DNA from: Sceloporus undulatus
Taxonomy: Eukaryota > Chordata > Lepidosauria > Squamata > Phrynosomatidae
Assembly (NCBI RefSeq): GCF_019175285.1
Contig: NC_056526.1
Span: 118,229,421 to 118,293,420, forward strand
Length of the DNA: 64,000 nt
Direction of reading: 5' to 3'
Shown: in pieces, positions 20,901 through 35,900 of the stretch
Layout of the letters: each line of letters begins with the position of its first letter
How positions within the stretch are numbered: the stretch's first letter is position 1
Notes under the pieces: model-generated
The model's input: only the letters and a program-made list of their open reading frames with translations
The model's database searches: none
What the model was told of the DNA's origin: nothing
Made by a program: the position numbers and the translations under genes

Positions 20901-23900
20901 CTCCATTTACCATAGTTCCCCCCTCATCCATCAAGCCTTTAGGGTGAGCATAAACAGTTATGCCTGCCAAAATTTTGTAAGTTCTTTGCTATCATTTTCC
21001 TCTGCTTTGTCCTTTACATCTTTTGTTACATGCCCTTAAGTTTTACCCTTGACTTATTCATCGGTCATATCAAAATCCATTATTTTGGTTCCAAAAACCT
21101 GCCTTCAACTTATACTTGAGGTCAACTTATATATAAATATGTATATGGTATAATAGGCTCTGCACACTCAGTATTTGTACAATGTGCTTATTGTTGGCTG
21201 ATGTTGTAGTTGATGGGAGCTATAGTCTGACGTGTAAAATACAACTGATAGGGGGGAGATGGTTGTATATAGTATATATCAGTTTCTATAATGAATAAAT
21301 TGTGTCCCCTTCTTTTGGTAGTGTGGGAAATCTTATTCATGGTTATGCTATTTCAGACCATCTTTCAATCAACTTTGTAAACATTCGAGCTTATCTCCCA
21401 TCTTCTAGGTCCATGTTGGGTCTACATAGCAGTTAGCATATGTGTGCAGTCTCTTTCCACCTTATCTTTAATGCTGAGTGTTTCCCATAAGATTTTGTTA
21501 CCTTCAACAGCTATAAAATGCTTTCTTTCATGTTTTCTTCAGGATGGCAGGTGCCTATTAAATTTGGAAGTCCCTTGCCCAAGCTGCCAGGTAGTTATCT
21601 GCCTGTTCATTCAAGTCAAATAAGAGTTTATACCTCTGATGGTCAGAAGAACAGCACAGGAGCTCAAGATGCAAGCTCTCCAAATCCTGAAGGCAGTGCA
21701 CAAAAGACATCAGGTATTAAGACTTTCACTTAATCTTTCTTTCAAGCTTAGCCCTGCCCTTTGCAACAGTTAATACAGATGACAGCCTTCGATTGAGAGA
21801 TTTCTTGGGTTGTAACCTTTAATCCGTTTGCAGTGCCTTCTACCTAGTTCTTGCTAGGTCTGGTGTTGTGTTGTATAGAGATTAATTTCCAGATTTCTGG
21901 TTATGGCTGAGTGTGTCAGGTATCCTATAATGTGGAGATCTTTGTTAATATGTAACAAAGTTTATTTTTACTTTGGTAGTCTGCCTGCTGTGTTTTCCTC
22001 ATAGATCAAGATGGTTCAGAAAACAAGGCAGATTTTATGGTTTCAAACTGGGGGATCAATTGCTCTTTGTTTCTTCATCTGAGCAGGTCTTGGGAAAGTT
22101 CTGTGTGTAGCTTCTGATCTGAATGTCTGTAGGCTTTTCTCTTAATCATTCTTAAGATTGTAACCTAAGAGGGGGTTTGCCTTTCGCTTCCTCTGAGGCT
22201 GAGAGAGTGTGACTTGCTCAAGTTCTAAGTGTAACTCTAGCTCCTGATCTGAATGTCTGTAGCCTTTTCTCTTGTTGTCTGAAGACTGTAATCTAAATGC
22301 AGACTCTCTAACAAGAACTTCATCCAATGCCTCTGCATCTTCAATTTGTTAAGTGTATCGTTTTGCCAAAAGAAGAGTTCTGAAGAGCTCAAAAGTTTGT
22401 ACAATGTTTTGTGATCTTTAAGGTGGCCTAATACTGGTTCTGTTGCTATGTTAAGGATTTTGGAATTTTACCTATGACTGACATGGCTATTCTTCCTTTC
22501 TCATAGTTTCTGGGAGCATTTTGAACAACTGTAACAGCTGCTGTTGTTCTGTTCCTTCAAGTTGTTTTTGACTTACGACAACCTTAAAGTGAACCTATCA
22601 CAGGGTTTTCTTGGCAAGATTGTTCAGAGTAGGTTTGTCTTTTCCCTCTGAGGCTGAGAAAATGCGATTTGCCAGGGTCACCCAGGCTGAGTGTGGATTT
22701 GAACCCTGGTCTCCAGAGTTGTACTCAGAACAATATGTCACACAAATATTGATATATTTGGTCCTTACTGAAATAATTTTATGAGGTTAAACAGTTAGTT
22801 GTTGAACCTCACTTTGATTTGAAGATGACTACCAAGGGTGAGTGGAAAGAAGGTTTTATTGCTGTGATTTAGGAAGTATTCTATATGTTGACTTGAAATA
22901 GACATTTCAGACTTGCCAGTTATTCTAATGCTGTGATTCTAAATGTATTTATAAGGGCTGTTGATTTCAGATACTGTATTGTGGTTGTGGTCTAAATTAG
23001 GTTTAATGAGGCAGTTGTGTGGAGAGTTTCCCACCTAAAAAGGTAAAGTAGTAGGTTAAGTTTGTTGATTTTTAGGAGTTTTCTTAATAGTTCTGGAGTA
23101 CCTCTGAAGCTTTCCCCTACAATAAAAGAAGATCAGTAGTTGTGGGTACAGTTCTTGGAAAAAGAAATTAAAGCCATCCTGACTCTGTAATGTAAAGGAA
23201 GAGTAGAGTGTATTGACCTGAGTAAAACACTCTTGCCACCTGACAGTCTGTTTGCTGGACATAAGGTAGGCCTACAGGCTGTTTACACCTACCTGGCAGT
23301 AAGCCCCATGGAACACAATTGGATTTAATTCCAAGTGATGATTAGATTATGCCGAAAGAGTCTGCTGCAGCTCTTCTCACCTGTTTTTTCCTCAGTTCTC
23401 AGTGGTTCTTGCTCACCACTGCACTGTTTGCTATGTAGCAGTGATCCGCAGTCTTTTATCCTCCAGATATTTTGGACTTCAACTTCCAAAATTCCTGACT
23501 GATGTCTGTGCAGTTTGGGGCATCTGGAAGCTAAAGTCCAAAACAGCTAGATGACCAATGATTGAGAATCACCAGTGTAGGACACATTGGGAGTTCTGCT
23601 CATCAGAGTTGGTAGGCGAGAGGGTGAAGGGGTGAATACTACAGTTGGAATAAACAGGAGTAACTGTTGTCCTGTCTCACTTAGCTAAGAGCTTTAAAGG
23701 TTTTTGTCTGGGTGGCAGAATGGCAACCCACAGGGCATTCCTTTTTTGTAATAAAATGCTTCTTGTGCCCTGCATAAATTCAATTCACTCTTTAGGTCAC
23801 GAGTGGGGAACCTGTGACCCTTCAGTTATTGCAACTCCCAGCATGCCTTGCCATTGGCCAGAGTGGGTGGTGTTAATGGGAGCTGGAATTCAGCAACATT

Positions 23901-26900
23901 TGGAGGATCACACACTACTGAGCTGTACTCTAGCACAAGAGTAGGGAAATGTTGCTGCCAATGGCCACATTTGCTCAGGAGCAGATTTGCAGGAATGTCA
24001 GTTGGTCAAGAGTGAAGCCAATAAAGGCCGTGGTGAAGCCAGAGCCAAAAGTGGTCAAGACCCTCATTTTCCCCATTATTTTTCCTTCCCTATTCTTGCC
24101 AGGGGAATGGACGTACAGTGGGCTCTCGCCTTATGCGGGGATCCGTTCCGGATCCCTCCGCATAAGGCGAATTCCGCCTATGCTCAAGCCCCATTGTAAA
24201 CAATGGGACTCGTGCACGGCGGCGCGCGGGGCGCAATGGACATGCGCGCCCATTCAATTGTATGGGACGCGCCGCCCCTTCCGTCCTGCGCGCGCCCCGC
24301 GGCTTGAGCGCGTGTGTCCATTCCATGAAGTTAGTTCAGTGTCCTTTCTTTTTACAGTCAGGGGAGCTAGGAATGTGATAACCAGGGATTAAGCCAAGGC
24401 TCTATAGAACTGATGGCTTCAGCTTCTGCACTTCTGTCCAGAACTCTTTTTCAGTAAAATAACACTTAGGTCCTGGTATTGGAAAGTCACCCTTTGCTCA
24501 GTTTTGGATCTTCTTAATTGCTTTTGTGCACCTTGTGTGCTAGACCTTTCTTGTATGGTTTCTTCCCAATATCCCCTGATTCTTTTAATTGACAAGAGAT
24601 AAATCATGTTGAAACAGCAAACATAGGAAGCTGCCTTATACTGAGTGAGACTGTTGGGCCATCATCATTGACTGGAATGGCTCTTCAGAGTTAATCTCTT
24701 TTGAAGGTGCTAAAGACTGAATCTGGAACTTTTTGTTTGCAAAACATGTCCTGGGTGTTCTTCCTTCTCATAAGATTCTTTGAGCCTGTTATTTTCCAAT
24801 ATTCAGTATTAATATTCTGGAGATTAATTTGTTTCATGTTTAAAAAATTATCATGTTGACCTTTGCTGGACCCAGAGATCACCTATCCTGTATTTGAATA
24901 GGTCAGATTTTCTTTGTTCAGCTGCTGTGTTTTTATCAAGCCTCCAGGCCACTGTTCTATATTTTTTAAAAGGGCACAAAATGCTGTCTGAATTTTCAGT
25001 AGTAAATCTTGACATTTGATAGGTGATTATTTTTCTTGATCTGAGTTTATGGTTCAACCTTTTCTTAAATAATGTCACGGTGAATGCCCATTTTACAAGA
25101 GGAAAAAATCATCCCAATAATCTGTCTGTCTTCAAATAAATTGTGACAGTGACATTCAGCAATGGCCTATCAAAATAAAGCCTGCCAGTTCAGTACATGA
25201 ATGATAAGAAGGAGGAGGTAGAATGGAATAACTTTTAGACAGTTTTTGATCTTGTTACTTTTGACTAAGAGTGGGTTTTGAAATGCCTAAAAAGTTGCCA
25301 CTCTGTATTGGGATGGGGGAAAAACACCTTCCACATATTCATTAAGACTTCCATTATAAAATGCCAAGCCATTTTTCAGGGTTTCCTTGTAAAGTAAAGT
25401 AAAGTAAATTATGCCTACCCATTAAAAAAAAACTGAAGAAAGGAAGGAATTGCTTATCTTAAAAAGTAAGTTGTATAGATCAGGTGCACAATAGTAATGC
25501 TAAAGGTCTGAATAATTCATAACGTGCATCAAGGCGTCCATTAATTAAAAAACCCCCACCCACACAACCATGTTGTACTGTTGAGCTTGGAGGGCTAGGC
25601 CTAATGACTCCAGTTTCAATAAAATTAGTTTCAATTTACTGGTAGCGGATGTATGGCAAGCTTCCAACTCCAGAGAATAAAGCAACAATATATATGCTGT
25701 TGTTATTGAAGTCATAAGAACTTAATTCTACTGATGCATTTAATTAAGACAGAGTTGTCCAAAGGAAATACATGTATCTGTGTTAAATCCTTCTCAGGGA
25801 AACCACTGGAGCTGAAAAAAATTCTTAACTTGGGCTGGATCCTGTCTTCCTTTGGAACACAGTGTTTCAGAATCATCATTCCTTCTAGTTCTGAGTCTCG
25901 TTGCTTATTTAGAAAAAAAATGACACAAGTCATACAGTACACAAGGGGAAGTAGCAGAAGGCTCAGAGAATTGTCAAGGTTTGCAGACGTATACAAAGTA
26001 AAAGGAAGAAAAAAAGTATAGAGCAATTTAAGTTTCTTAAGGCTTCGGCCTTTGTTTAGGAAATAAAAATATTGAAATATCCATCAAAAATATCAAAGCC
26101 AAGCCTGTTAGGATCTAGCTTTAAATCAGCAGAGTAGCAGAAACGTGTCCTTGTCTAACTATGCTTCCCTAAGAACCGAGACTGACTCAAAAAACAACAC
26201 AAGTAGCTTGTAGTTCAAACAAAAGTTTACTAATGGCTTTAATCTATATATACATAGAAGCTACATCCTAATCTAGCTAGCGAATAGTTCAGGTAAAAAG
26301 AAAATCTTTATCTCACCATCTTTCAAAGAAAGTGGATGGACAAGAAAGATGGAAGGCCCAACAGGTCTTTGAGAGTATGCGTCAGATAGTTAGTTTGAAT
26401 GATAGAGAAGGAGGGGTTGCATGCAGGAAATCTCTATCTATATAGGCAAATGCAAAAAATGGTATATATGAGAATGCAAAAATCTTCCAACAAAAAGAAA
26501 AACCCTGTGAGTGTAAGGAGAGGGAAATCTGAAATGGGGGAAGATTTTGTTCGTACAGTATATTCTTTACAAATGTTCACAACAAAAATCTTCATTGGCT
26601 ACTTTGAGAATGTTAAACAATAGGATGCTACTTGTTTCTCAGACAAGTTGGGAAATTTCTAGGTTCATCCCTTTAGCTCAGCTCAAGATAAGAGTAAAAT
26701 GGAAGATGTTTTGGATTTACTTGTCCAAAGCCCAGAAGTCACAGTAAACAAAACCTAGTAAAATGTGCCATGAACACATAAAGAATGACTTTAGCAACCA
26801 TGCAGCTTTTCACATCAGGAAGGTTTTAATGGGGAATTTCCTTTTAAATAATATGGCTGAAGGCCCATATATGAAAATTTTATCCTGTATTTAAAGAAAC

Positions 26901-29900
26901 AAGAGTAGGTGAATGCGCAGGGGAAAGGAGAGACAAGAGTCATGCCTATATACATGTGTACATCCCCCTCAAATCAATTTAGTCTAACTTAAATAGTTAC
27001 ATGTTGCCTAGTTCAGCAGAACATTGGGTTTCAGAACATATGCAGATTTATTGGCAGAGAGTGTCATCTAGAAGAGAGCATTTCTTCACTTCTGGCTAGA
27101 TGTTTAAAGATGGAACCAGAGTGAGGGTGCAATCTCACAGATATTGATATATGAAACAAGAAAAAGGGGATCTGTTTGTTGAGATACATTGTTATTTCCA
27201 AGGGTGAAGTATGCTCCATTTCTGAAGTCCGTGGTCTGGCCAGCATGTCAAAACATTATTTAGAGCAGGGGTCCACAAATTCTGCCTGAGCTTAGTAATG
27301 AAACAATATTTATACTGACCAACAGCAGAATGTCAGTGGTTTTTTTCTTCCCAAAAGAGTAGCAGCCTGTCTTTCCCATAGAACTACTGTACAAGGAAAT
27401 GCTAATAGCACAAATGGCAATATTCCAATAAGTCTGGATCCCTGCACATCTCATTCAGAAAATTAACATTGCTTCCATTTTTTCAAGCAAATCATAGCCC
27501 AGCAAACCAAATATCTGTTTTGAAAACTAGGCTTAGAAAGCTAGTGAACTGCCCCCCCCCCCTCAAATAAATCTATTCCATGATTTCTTCCTTCCCTGCT
27601 GCAACTGTTCTTCACAATCCAGTTGTCAGTTCTCCTGTTCTGCTTTGATCCAATTCCAGAGGACAAAACAAAGGAAGTGCAGGCCTCTTTCTTTCTGGTG
27701 AGGAAAACAGGAATGAGAGAAATGCAAGTAGGGCTGAAGTGGAGATGCAGAGGGAAGAAACACACCAGGGAAGTGAAAGGGAGATCTGGCATTGCCTTTG
27801 GCCTTCTCCCATAAAGTCCATTAATTTTACAGAGTACAGTTTCCTGTTACAAAAATGTTACCGAAAGTTGAAATGACTGGCAGGAACTTGTTGATTAAGA
27901 TGCAATTAGTGTGTGTATATTTAGATTATTTTTTTATTTTATTTTAAAAAGTGCTTAATATTTTAAACTTATTTGCTGCATATGTCATAAGTGTTGTCCA
28001 AATGGCTTTTGATTTAATGTTTTGAAGATGCAAATTAAATTTTTCATGCTTCCCTCACTTTTTTTTTTTTTTTTTTTTACATAGCCCGGGATGCTAGCAG
28101 TCAGACATCACCTTTGCCGCAACAACCAATTCATGTAAAAGGTAATTAGTACAATCCTAACTTTATACTAGTGTGTGCCAGTGAATGTGCAAGTTCTCTA
28201 TCTTCTTTAAATGTTCTCTGTGTACAGGTTCTCTTTTAAGTGTTTTGAGTAAAGCTACAGCAGAGACTGCATCAAATGATAGGCTGCTGCTGAAAACATT
28301 AGGCTCATTTTTTGACCTTTTGCACTCATGCTGTAAACTTAAGTTTACAGATTTTGATGTAACTCCACATGTCCAGTGAATGATCTCCTTCGTCCCTTTC
28401 ATTGTCTTTCACTTGCAGATAAATCCATTGTATTATGATTTCACAGTGTGCACTTCATATCCCAGTCTCTAAGGGTAGTGCGGAGACTGAGATGTATGGC
28501 TGCTCTCTTTGGTGACAGGCCTATGTTTCTCATGATGTGTACTTCCAGCCCAAGAAAGGGAACTATTTACATTAGGGTTGCCACATTTAGCAGATTCTGG
28601 ATAAGTAAGGGATACCCAAAGGTTTCATAAAGTGGGGCTGCAGCACATCTTCTACCCTATTCCCCACTCTTTGGCGGCTGCAGCTCCCACCCCACTCCAC
28701 CCCACCCTGGCTATTTACTGGCAGGTGGAGAGTAGGGTGATATGTGGAGAAGTATCCAGCTCTGTTTATATAGTTGGACACACAGCAATAATGTCCGCTT
28801 CAGTGCTTGTGTGGCCAATACCGGAGCAGATCTGAATGCGTTTCCATGTCTTAAGAGTCTACTGGCCAGTAAATAGCCACATGATGGGTGATATACCATA
28901 GAGCTCCCTGACCAAATTATGGTACCTCTTTCTGATCACAGTTTGCTAATGTGTAAGGCTATGGGAGCCCCATCTTGTGATCAACATGGCAATATCCATG
29001 TGTTTATATTTGGCAAGTCATCCTGGTATATGTATTTTTATGTGGAGAATTTTCATCCATTTAATGAAATAGAGCTTGTTAAACCCCTTTTGGGAAGAAT
29101 GCTTCCCTGGCAGTATCTGAGCAATATGCTGTTACAATTTTTTTAGCTAGACTGCCTGTGAAGTAAGTTGTGGGGAACAAAGGGCCTGTGATTCAGACAA
29201 AGTTGCCTTCCATTAAGAACTTTTTATATGTAGACTTGATGGATCAAGCCAGAGTCTTGGATTAGTTTTTAATCCAGAGACTACATATATGGTTGAAGAA
29301 AAAGACATATAGAAAAGTGAAAATTTCCTTTTAGGCGTCCTTTATTACCCTGAGAGTTAAGGAGGTAAAAACCCTGTGGCCCTCCAACAAATCTGGAGGA
29401 CCAATCAATCTCCTTAACACCTCCAGGAAGCACAGATTGACCTTTTGGGGGGATGTCCTTGGTCTGTTTTAGGGTTGGGCAAAGGTGTCTCCTCTTTCCT
29501 CGCAAATCCAGATGTCACATTTGGTTTTGAGAAATAGGCCTCAGTGAGGTGGTGGAATATGGTTCAAAATGAACAACTGAGCCACAGGGCTTTGGGGTGT
29601 CAAACAGGCCAGTCCCCAAACACAGCAGTTGTGGGGCAGGGTTGACCCTCCAAGGTCAGGGAACAGATGTATCCTCCCCTAGCCTTGGAAATTGCTCTCT
29701 TCAGGATTAAGTAAACCTGAAGTTTATTTGCTTGGTCTTTTGTCTGAACCCTAGCTAGTTGGGATCTTGGCTTATTGTTTCACTGTAAGCAAGAGTCCTG
29801 ACTTGTTTGGGAGCCACCAACCTGGCCTTTGAACATGTATGACAATCTAAGCAAACCATTTCTGGTTAGTTTATCCATTCGTACTAGGGAGGGAAGTCAG

Positions 29901-32900
29901 TTGGGAGAAAGCAGCATGGAACTTAATCATGGTATGATTAGATTTTCCAGCGATCTGATTTACCATTCCTTGTAAGTGCTGTCTATATGTTGTCACCTTA
30001 ACAGATCATTATTTATTATTCTCATATCTCCACTAGCTGAAAGTATATATTTAATTTGTCACTAGATTGCACTAGTTTATTAAAGGTGTAATTAGTGTAT
30101 TTATGCTCTTCTGTTGTCATGCTTGGTGTATTCCACTTATGTGAGAAAACAGGATGTTCACTATTTTTAAGGGTTTGAAATAACTCTGTGAATATCAACA
30201 GTTCTGTGTTCGTTGGCACCTCCACTGTTGAGAGATCCTGTGGTTATTTTTGAGACTGAATGTAAAATCTTATCTTTAAAGTGAAAGCAGTGCTCAAAAA
30301 GAGAGAATATGGACCAAAATACACGAAGAATAATTTCATCACTGGTGTCAGAGCAATCAATGAATTCTGTCTTAAGTCCAGGTATGATTGTTATGAATTT
30401 AAAAATTAGAATGAAGTAGGTTTGATTTGATAATTGTCTTAAAATGATAACCAGCAGTGAATGGAAAAAAACAAAACACCAATGATACTGTAGACTAGGG
30501 ACTTTCAAAATGTGGTCCTTGAGATGTTGGTCTTCAGCTTCCATTATTTTATTTATTTTTTATTTATTAGAGTACTTACACCCCACCCTTCAGCCCTAAA
30601 GGCTATCAGAGCGGCTTACAATTATTGTTTTTAATTAGACGGTTAACTGGCATAACTAATGGTTAGATGTGTTGGGATTTGCAGTCCAGTGACCCTGAGA
30701 GGGACAAACTGTGTATTGCTGTCTCTGCTACAAACCGAGATGGTACATGTCCATCTTCAGATGACTTGCATTTACTCGCCAGTCCAGGGGAACAGGAGTG
30801 TGTGTAATATTGCTACTGCCTAGTGGAAAGGGTTATAGAATTAATGAAGAAGAAGTGTTCCATTGATGCACTGTAGTAAAGTATGCATTTGAGTTCTTGT
30901 AATTTATAATCTTATAATAACTATATAAATATTTGTGTGTGTGTGTGTGTGTGTGTGTGCGTGCATTAATTACAAAGAAAATGCATAAGAGAGACACATG
31001 CTTTAGATAGCATATCAAATCATGATTTGTGCTAAACATGGTTAAGAACCCATTCTGTGGGTTACATTTCCAGATCAGCAGCAAACCATGGTTTAAAGTT
31101 GCTTGCATTGTGGCAATGTTTTTCTTTCCTTTCAAGCATCTCTTTCTGTCTTTCAACAGTGACTTAGATCAGCTCAGGAAAATCAGACGGCGAAGCCCTC
31201 ATGATGATACAGAAGCTTTTACAGTCTTTTTAAGAGCAGATGTGGAGGCCAAGTAAGAGCATCTATGAAATAGTGCTTGGTTTTGATTATCCAATGTAAT
31301 GTCTAACACCTTCCCATATAGATTTTGGCCTGTTTGTTGTGATTGGTGGTAATACTGTTTTTGGAAGTTGTCAAGGGTTTGTGTTGAGACTACAGTCCAT
31401 ATTATTCCATGACAGTGCACTTGATTCAAGAAATTCCCACTTATAGTTGAGCCCTTTTCAACTTGTACTAGTTTCATACTTCCTTGTTTGTCTGCATTTA
31501 AAATCTCTAAGAACAGAATATGAAAATGTTTTATATCTACTCTCTATTTGAGAATCAAAAGCATTAGAGAACTGTTTCATTCATATGACTAAAAGGAATT
31601 GTGTCTGTTTTTCCTTGTGTTTTGCTTGAGCACAGGTCTTTAGAGGTATGGGGAAGTCCAGAAGCTCTTGCTCAAGAGAGAAAAAGGCGTAAAGAAGCAG
31701 AAATAGAATACCGAGAGAGTAAGTGTAGAATGCTACAAGAGATACTTAATAGTTTTGACTGTAAAGACTGTCACAATACAAATACACCTCAGTTAATAAT
31801 GTAGATGTGTTTAACAGAAATTTGGTACTAGAAGCAAAAATAACATGGAAAGAATCGGGATATGTTACTACATACCAAATACAGTAGATTCAACAAGTTT
31901 AAGCAAATCTTTTTTTGGCAAAACTAGCAATATGACGTGCTGAAATGAAACAACCAGATTAGGAAAGCCTTGCGTAAGTAAACAAAAACATTTTGAACCA
32001 ATGTGAAATCGAAGGCTTTCATGGCCGGCATCCATAGGGTTTTTTTGGGTTTTTCGGGCTATGTGGCCATGTTCTAGAAGAGTTTATTCCTGACATTTCA
32101 CCAGCATCTGTGGCTGGCATCTTCAGAGAACGACAGTGTACCCAAGGCTAAGTTTTTCTTTGAACAGCCTTCACTTTTCTTATGATATCTATTTAGGTGG
32201 TCAAACCTATAAATCGTAACTGGTGAGGGAAGCCTTTTTTCTGTTTTGCTGTTCGTGCATGTTCAGTAAAAGATTTTGAAGGCAGCTGCTGTTTATCTTG
32301 CCTGTTGTAGGCAGGTGAACACAGCTACAGATTGCCATTTTTTCCCAGAACAACTTTCTTTGCACTGTTTCCTGAAGACATAATGCTGCCACCCAGCAAT
32401 GAATGCCTCTTTCTTCAGGCTTCCTACACCATCCTCCCATTGCTGATGCAGCTAAAAAACTAGAGTGTTCTTAGACAAAGTACAGGGAGGAAACGAGGGT
32501 ATAAAAGACTTTGTGAAAAGGAGCTGCTTTGTCAGAGGCTTTGCTAACTGAGGGCCTGTACAGCTGCTTTGGGTCACTTTGGACATATGCTGTTTAAATG
32601 ACACACGCATCTTAAGAGGCCAGAAGCTGTGCCAAAGCCGCACTCCAGTACTTAGGACTGGAACATGGCTTTGGCGCAGCTTCTGGCCTCTTAGGGCAAA
32701 TGCATAATTTAAACAGCATATCTCCAAAGTGTCTCTGAAGCAGCTTTATTTTGGCCTGTCTGTACACCTGAATAGTTAATTGATATTTGTTCTGCGATGT
32801 TTCTGCTGGGATTGAAGTTATTTTTATGTTGTTCTTCATGAGCAACATGGTACAGGGATTTTAAAACTTTCATTTTTTAGTTGTTACAGTCAACATAGAC

Positions 32901-35900
32901 CTCCCAATTAAAAAAAAATAATGCCAATATTTGTGACTTTTAACCCCCAAACCAGCCAAATCTACTGAAAATGAACCACAAATGCCCCAAACCAATTCCA
33001 CTTCCCAGAGCCCCCTAACCCCAGAAAAAACCAAAAACAAAGCAAAATCTTACCCCAAAATCAGCCAAAATGGCTGACAGAAGTTATGTGACATCACTTC
33101 CTGTGTATTGAAATGTAATGGGTGAACCCAGTGGAGTGTTTCTGTATGCTATTGCCCACTCCTTTCTAAGTGCTTCACAAGCTGAATATAGGCCAGGAGA
33201 GCTGTGTGGTAGTTAACAAAGCTAATGCAATCTTGGCCTACATTAACAGGTCATGGAAAATCATTGTTCCTATCTATTCTGCCCTAGTCAGGTTGCATAG
33301 GGAATACCATGTCCAGCTTGGGTACCATGCTTTAGAAATTACACTGAAAACCAGAGTAAATCTAGAGAAGATGACTGGGATGATATAGGATGCAGAGATC
33401 AAATGAAGACGGTTGAAATGGCTGGCTATGTTTAGCTTTGAGGGTAGAAGATTAATGGGGAGGCAAAATAGCTCTCTTCAAATATCTGAAAAACTGTTAT
33501 GCAAAAAACAGAACAGAATTATTCTCTGTTGCTCCAGAAGGTAGGCCAACAACTAGTGAGAGAAAACTGCAAGGAGCAGATTGTGAATGAATTATAAGAT
33601 AAACTTCCTAAGGTTAAGAGCTATGGAACAAATTGTGTCAGGCCGGGGCTCGCCTTCACTTGGAGAAAATAAGTAGAAGCTGAAGACCAGCTCTCAGAGA
33701 TACTATGGTTGTATCCCACATTGTAAATCCCACATTGACTGTTTCTTGGACAAGTCCCTTCCAGCACTATGATTCATACCTTTAGTGGAAGGAAATAATT
33801 GGGATATTTATTGGAGACCAACAGCCTATCCCAGCTATAAGTGTACTCATATGTTACGCACATACACAGCAGCAATGTTTGAAAAGATTGATCTGGCCTA
33901 ATGTCTGCATGTAAGATTTGTACACAGCATATTTTTGTGTTGTCAACAAAAGAGAATCTGAAATTCTGCTTCCTTCCCCTGATAACATTTTTTACAGATT
34001 TATTTAGAAACCAAAGATTGTTAAAGGAATACAAAGACTTCCTAGGAGAAACAAAGGTGAGAGACTTACATTTTTATAATTTGGTTGTGATGTCCTATTT
34101 CTTACAGTGCAGTTCTTAGTATGAGCACCTAGAGAGTGAGACTACATATTGTAATATTGCAAAACTATAGGATGATATAAAAGATGGTATGGGTACAGAG
34201 GGGATGAGCTTCCTTAGAAACTGTTTCCTTTCAAGAAAGCAACCGGTTCTAGTCCTTCTGGGTGGAAGGATGTATTTGAAAGACTGTGGACAATGGCTGC
34301 CAAAGTGTCACAAGTAGGAGATTGTTGGCTGCGGGATGTGGGAGTATAGAATTAAAAAGCCCAAAAAGAAATTGAGAAGAAAGGAAAACTGTTTGGCTAA
34401 AAGAACTAGAAATTTGTGGTGGTGATAAGGAATGAAAAATATTATTCTGATCTGTTTCTCTTTTTGAATAATTATTTTTTAAAGCAGAATTCTAAAATAT
34501 TTCTACTAACTGTGTAAAGGGTTAGGCCTGCTCATTATAAAGTCTTATTTTGCTGTTAGTAGGTCTTCAGTGTTCAGATGATTCGTTTTAAGATTAATTC
34601 TTTCAATAAAAGGTCCCTCAGTTAATTAGGCACTTTTTAAAAAACAAAATGCTTTAAAAAAATACAGTATTATGAAAGTTCTGGCTCACTAGATATTGTG
34701 GCACTCCAGCTCCCATCAGCTCTGGCTAGCTGGCCAGTGTCCAGGGATTACGGAATTTGTAGTATAATTTGTATTTAGTCTGGCCCTTCTTTTAATACAG
34801 GCGGTTACAAATGTTAAGGCAGCAGGCTTAGTTGTTGGCTGGGTCTCTGCTTGTATTGTTTAAAAGCAAAGGTGCTTTTCTGCAGAGCTGTTATTGTATT
34901 GAAATGTTGCTTCATGCATGTTTAACTGACAATCAGTTGCAACTCATACACATACCTGTTTAAAATTTCATTTATCTGTCAAACAGCATAAATATATTTA
35001 TTGCATGCTTGTGTTTTTAATTTTAGCCACGTTCTACCACATCAACGCTGTTTCTGAGTGGACCAGGAAAAGTGGTGATGGTTGCTATTTGTATGTAAGT
35101 TTCTCTTAAAGTGTGCATGTGTTAAACCTAGAAACAGAAAAACATCTTCATACATATTTAAGTTACATAGTATTTTGATTCTGCAGTGGTGGCATTTCTT
35201 GGTCTGGAAAGTAAAAATTCATTTCGTAGCTGGAGTCCCAAGTCCTAAATCCACATTTTTTGTATATGTAAACAGTTACTCAGAGTTACCATATATTGAG
35301 GACAAGTGTAAACAAACAACATTTTGCACCACCTTCTGCAAGCTGTTGGATTGCTAAATACTGGTTGTTTTATTAGCTGAGGCTATTCTTCTAATATATT
35401 TGCTTACCATTTTCACAGTTTTTTAGATGAATCCCATTTTGGCAGAAAAGCAGGATATAAATCCAATTAAAAAACCCTAACAGAGTAACAAACATATAAA
35501 CATTTTATCTGTAATCTTATCAGTAGCACGTTAGACAGTGGTTTAATATTGATGTAATATTCTTCAACATAATTTTTAAGAGCAGGAGCATCAGTGGTTT
35601 TTATCTTTCCTTCTGCCAATCAAATTGTTCCATTCGTTCTCTGGTATAATATTTAATGTCTGCATGAATACTAATCAGACTTCTCCTTTCTTAACTAGAG
35701 TTTACAAACAGTCTTATAAATCAGCTTACACATCCTAATTAAAAGGGCATCTACTAAATTTCCCAGCCATGGGTAATGCTGGTGCAGATACCATACTATC
35801 CTATAATTAAAACAAACCATGGAAGGAGCAGGGAGCATAATTCCAAGGGAAATATTTTGTAAGGAGATGGCAGCAGTTACTGAGTATGTTTAATCTGTGT

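Noticed and set aside
26090-26900. Possible old repeat in intron 2
   Set aside because: Sequence texture changes here, but I could match no family, terminal repeat or coding motif.
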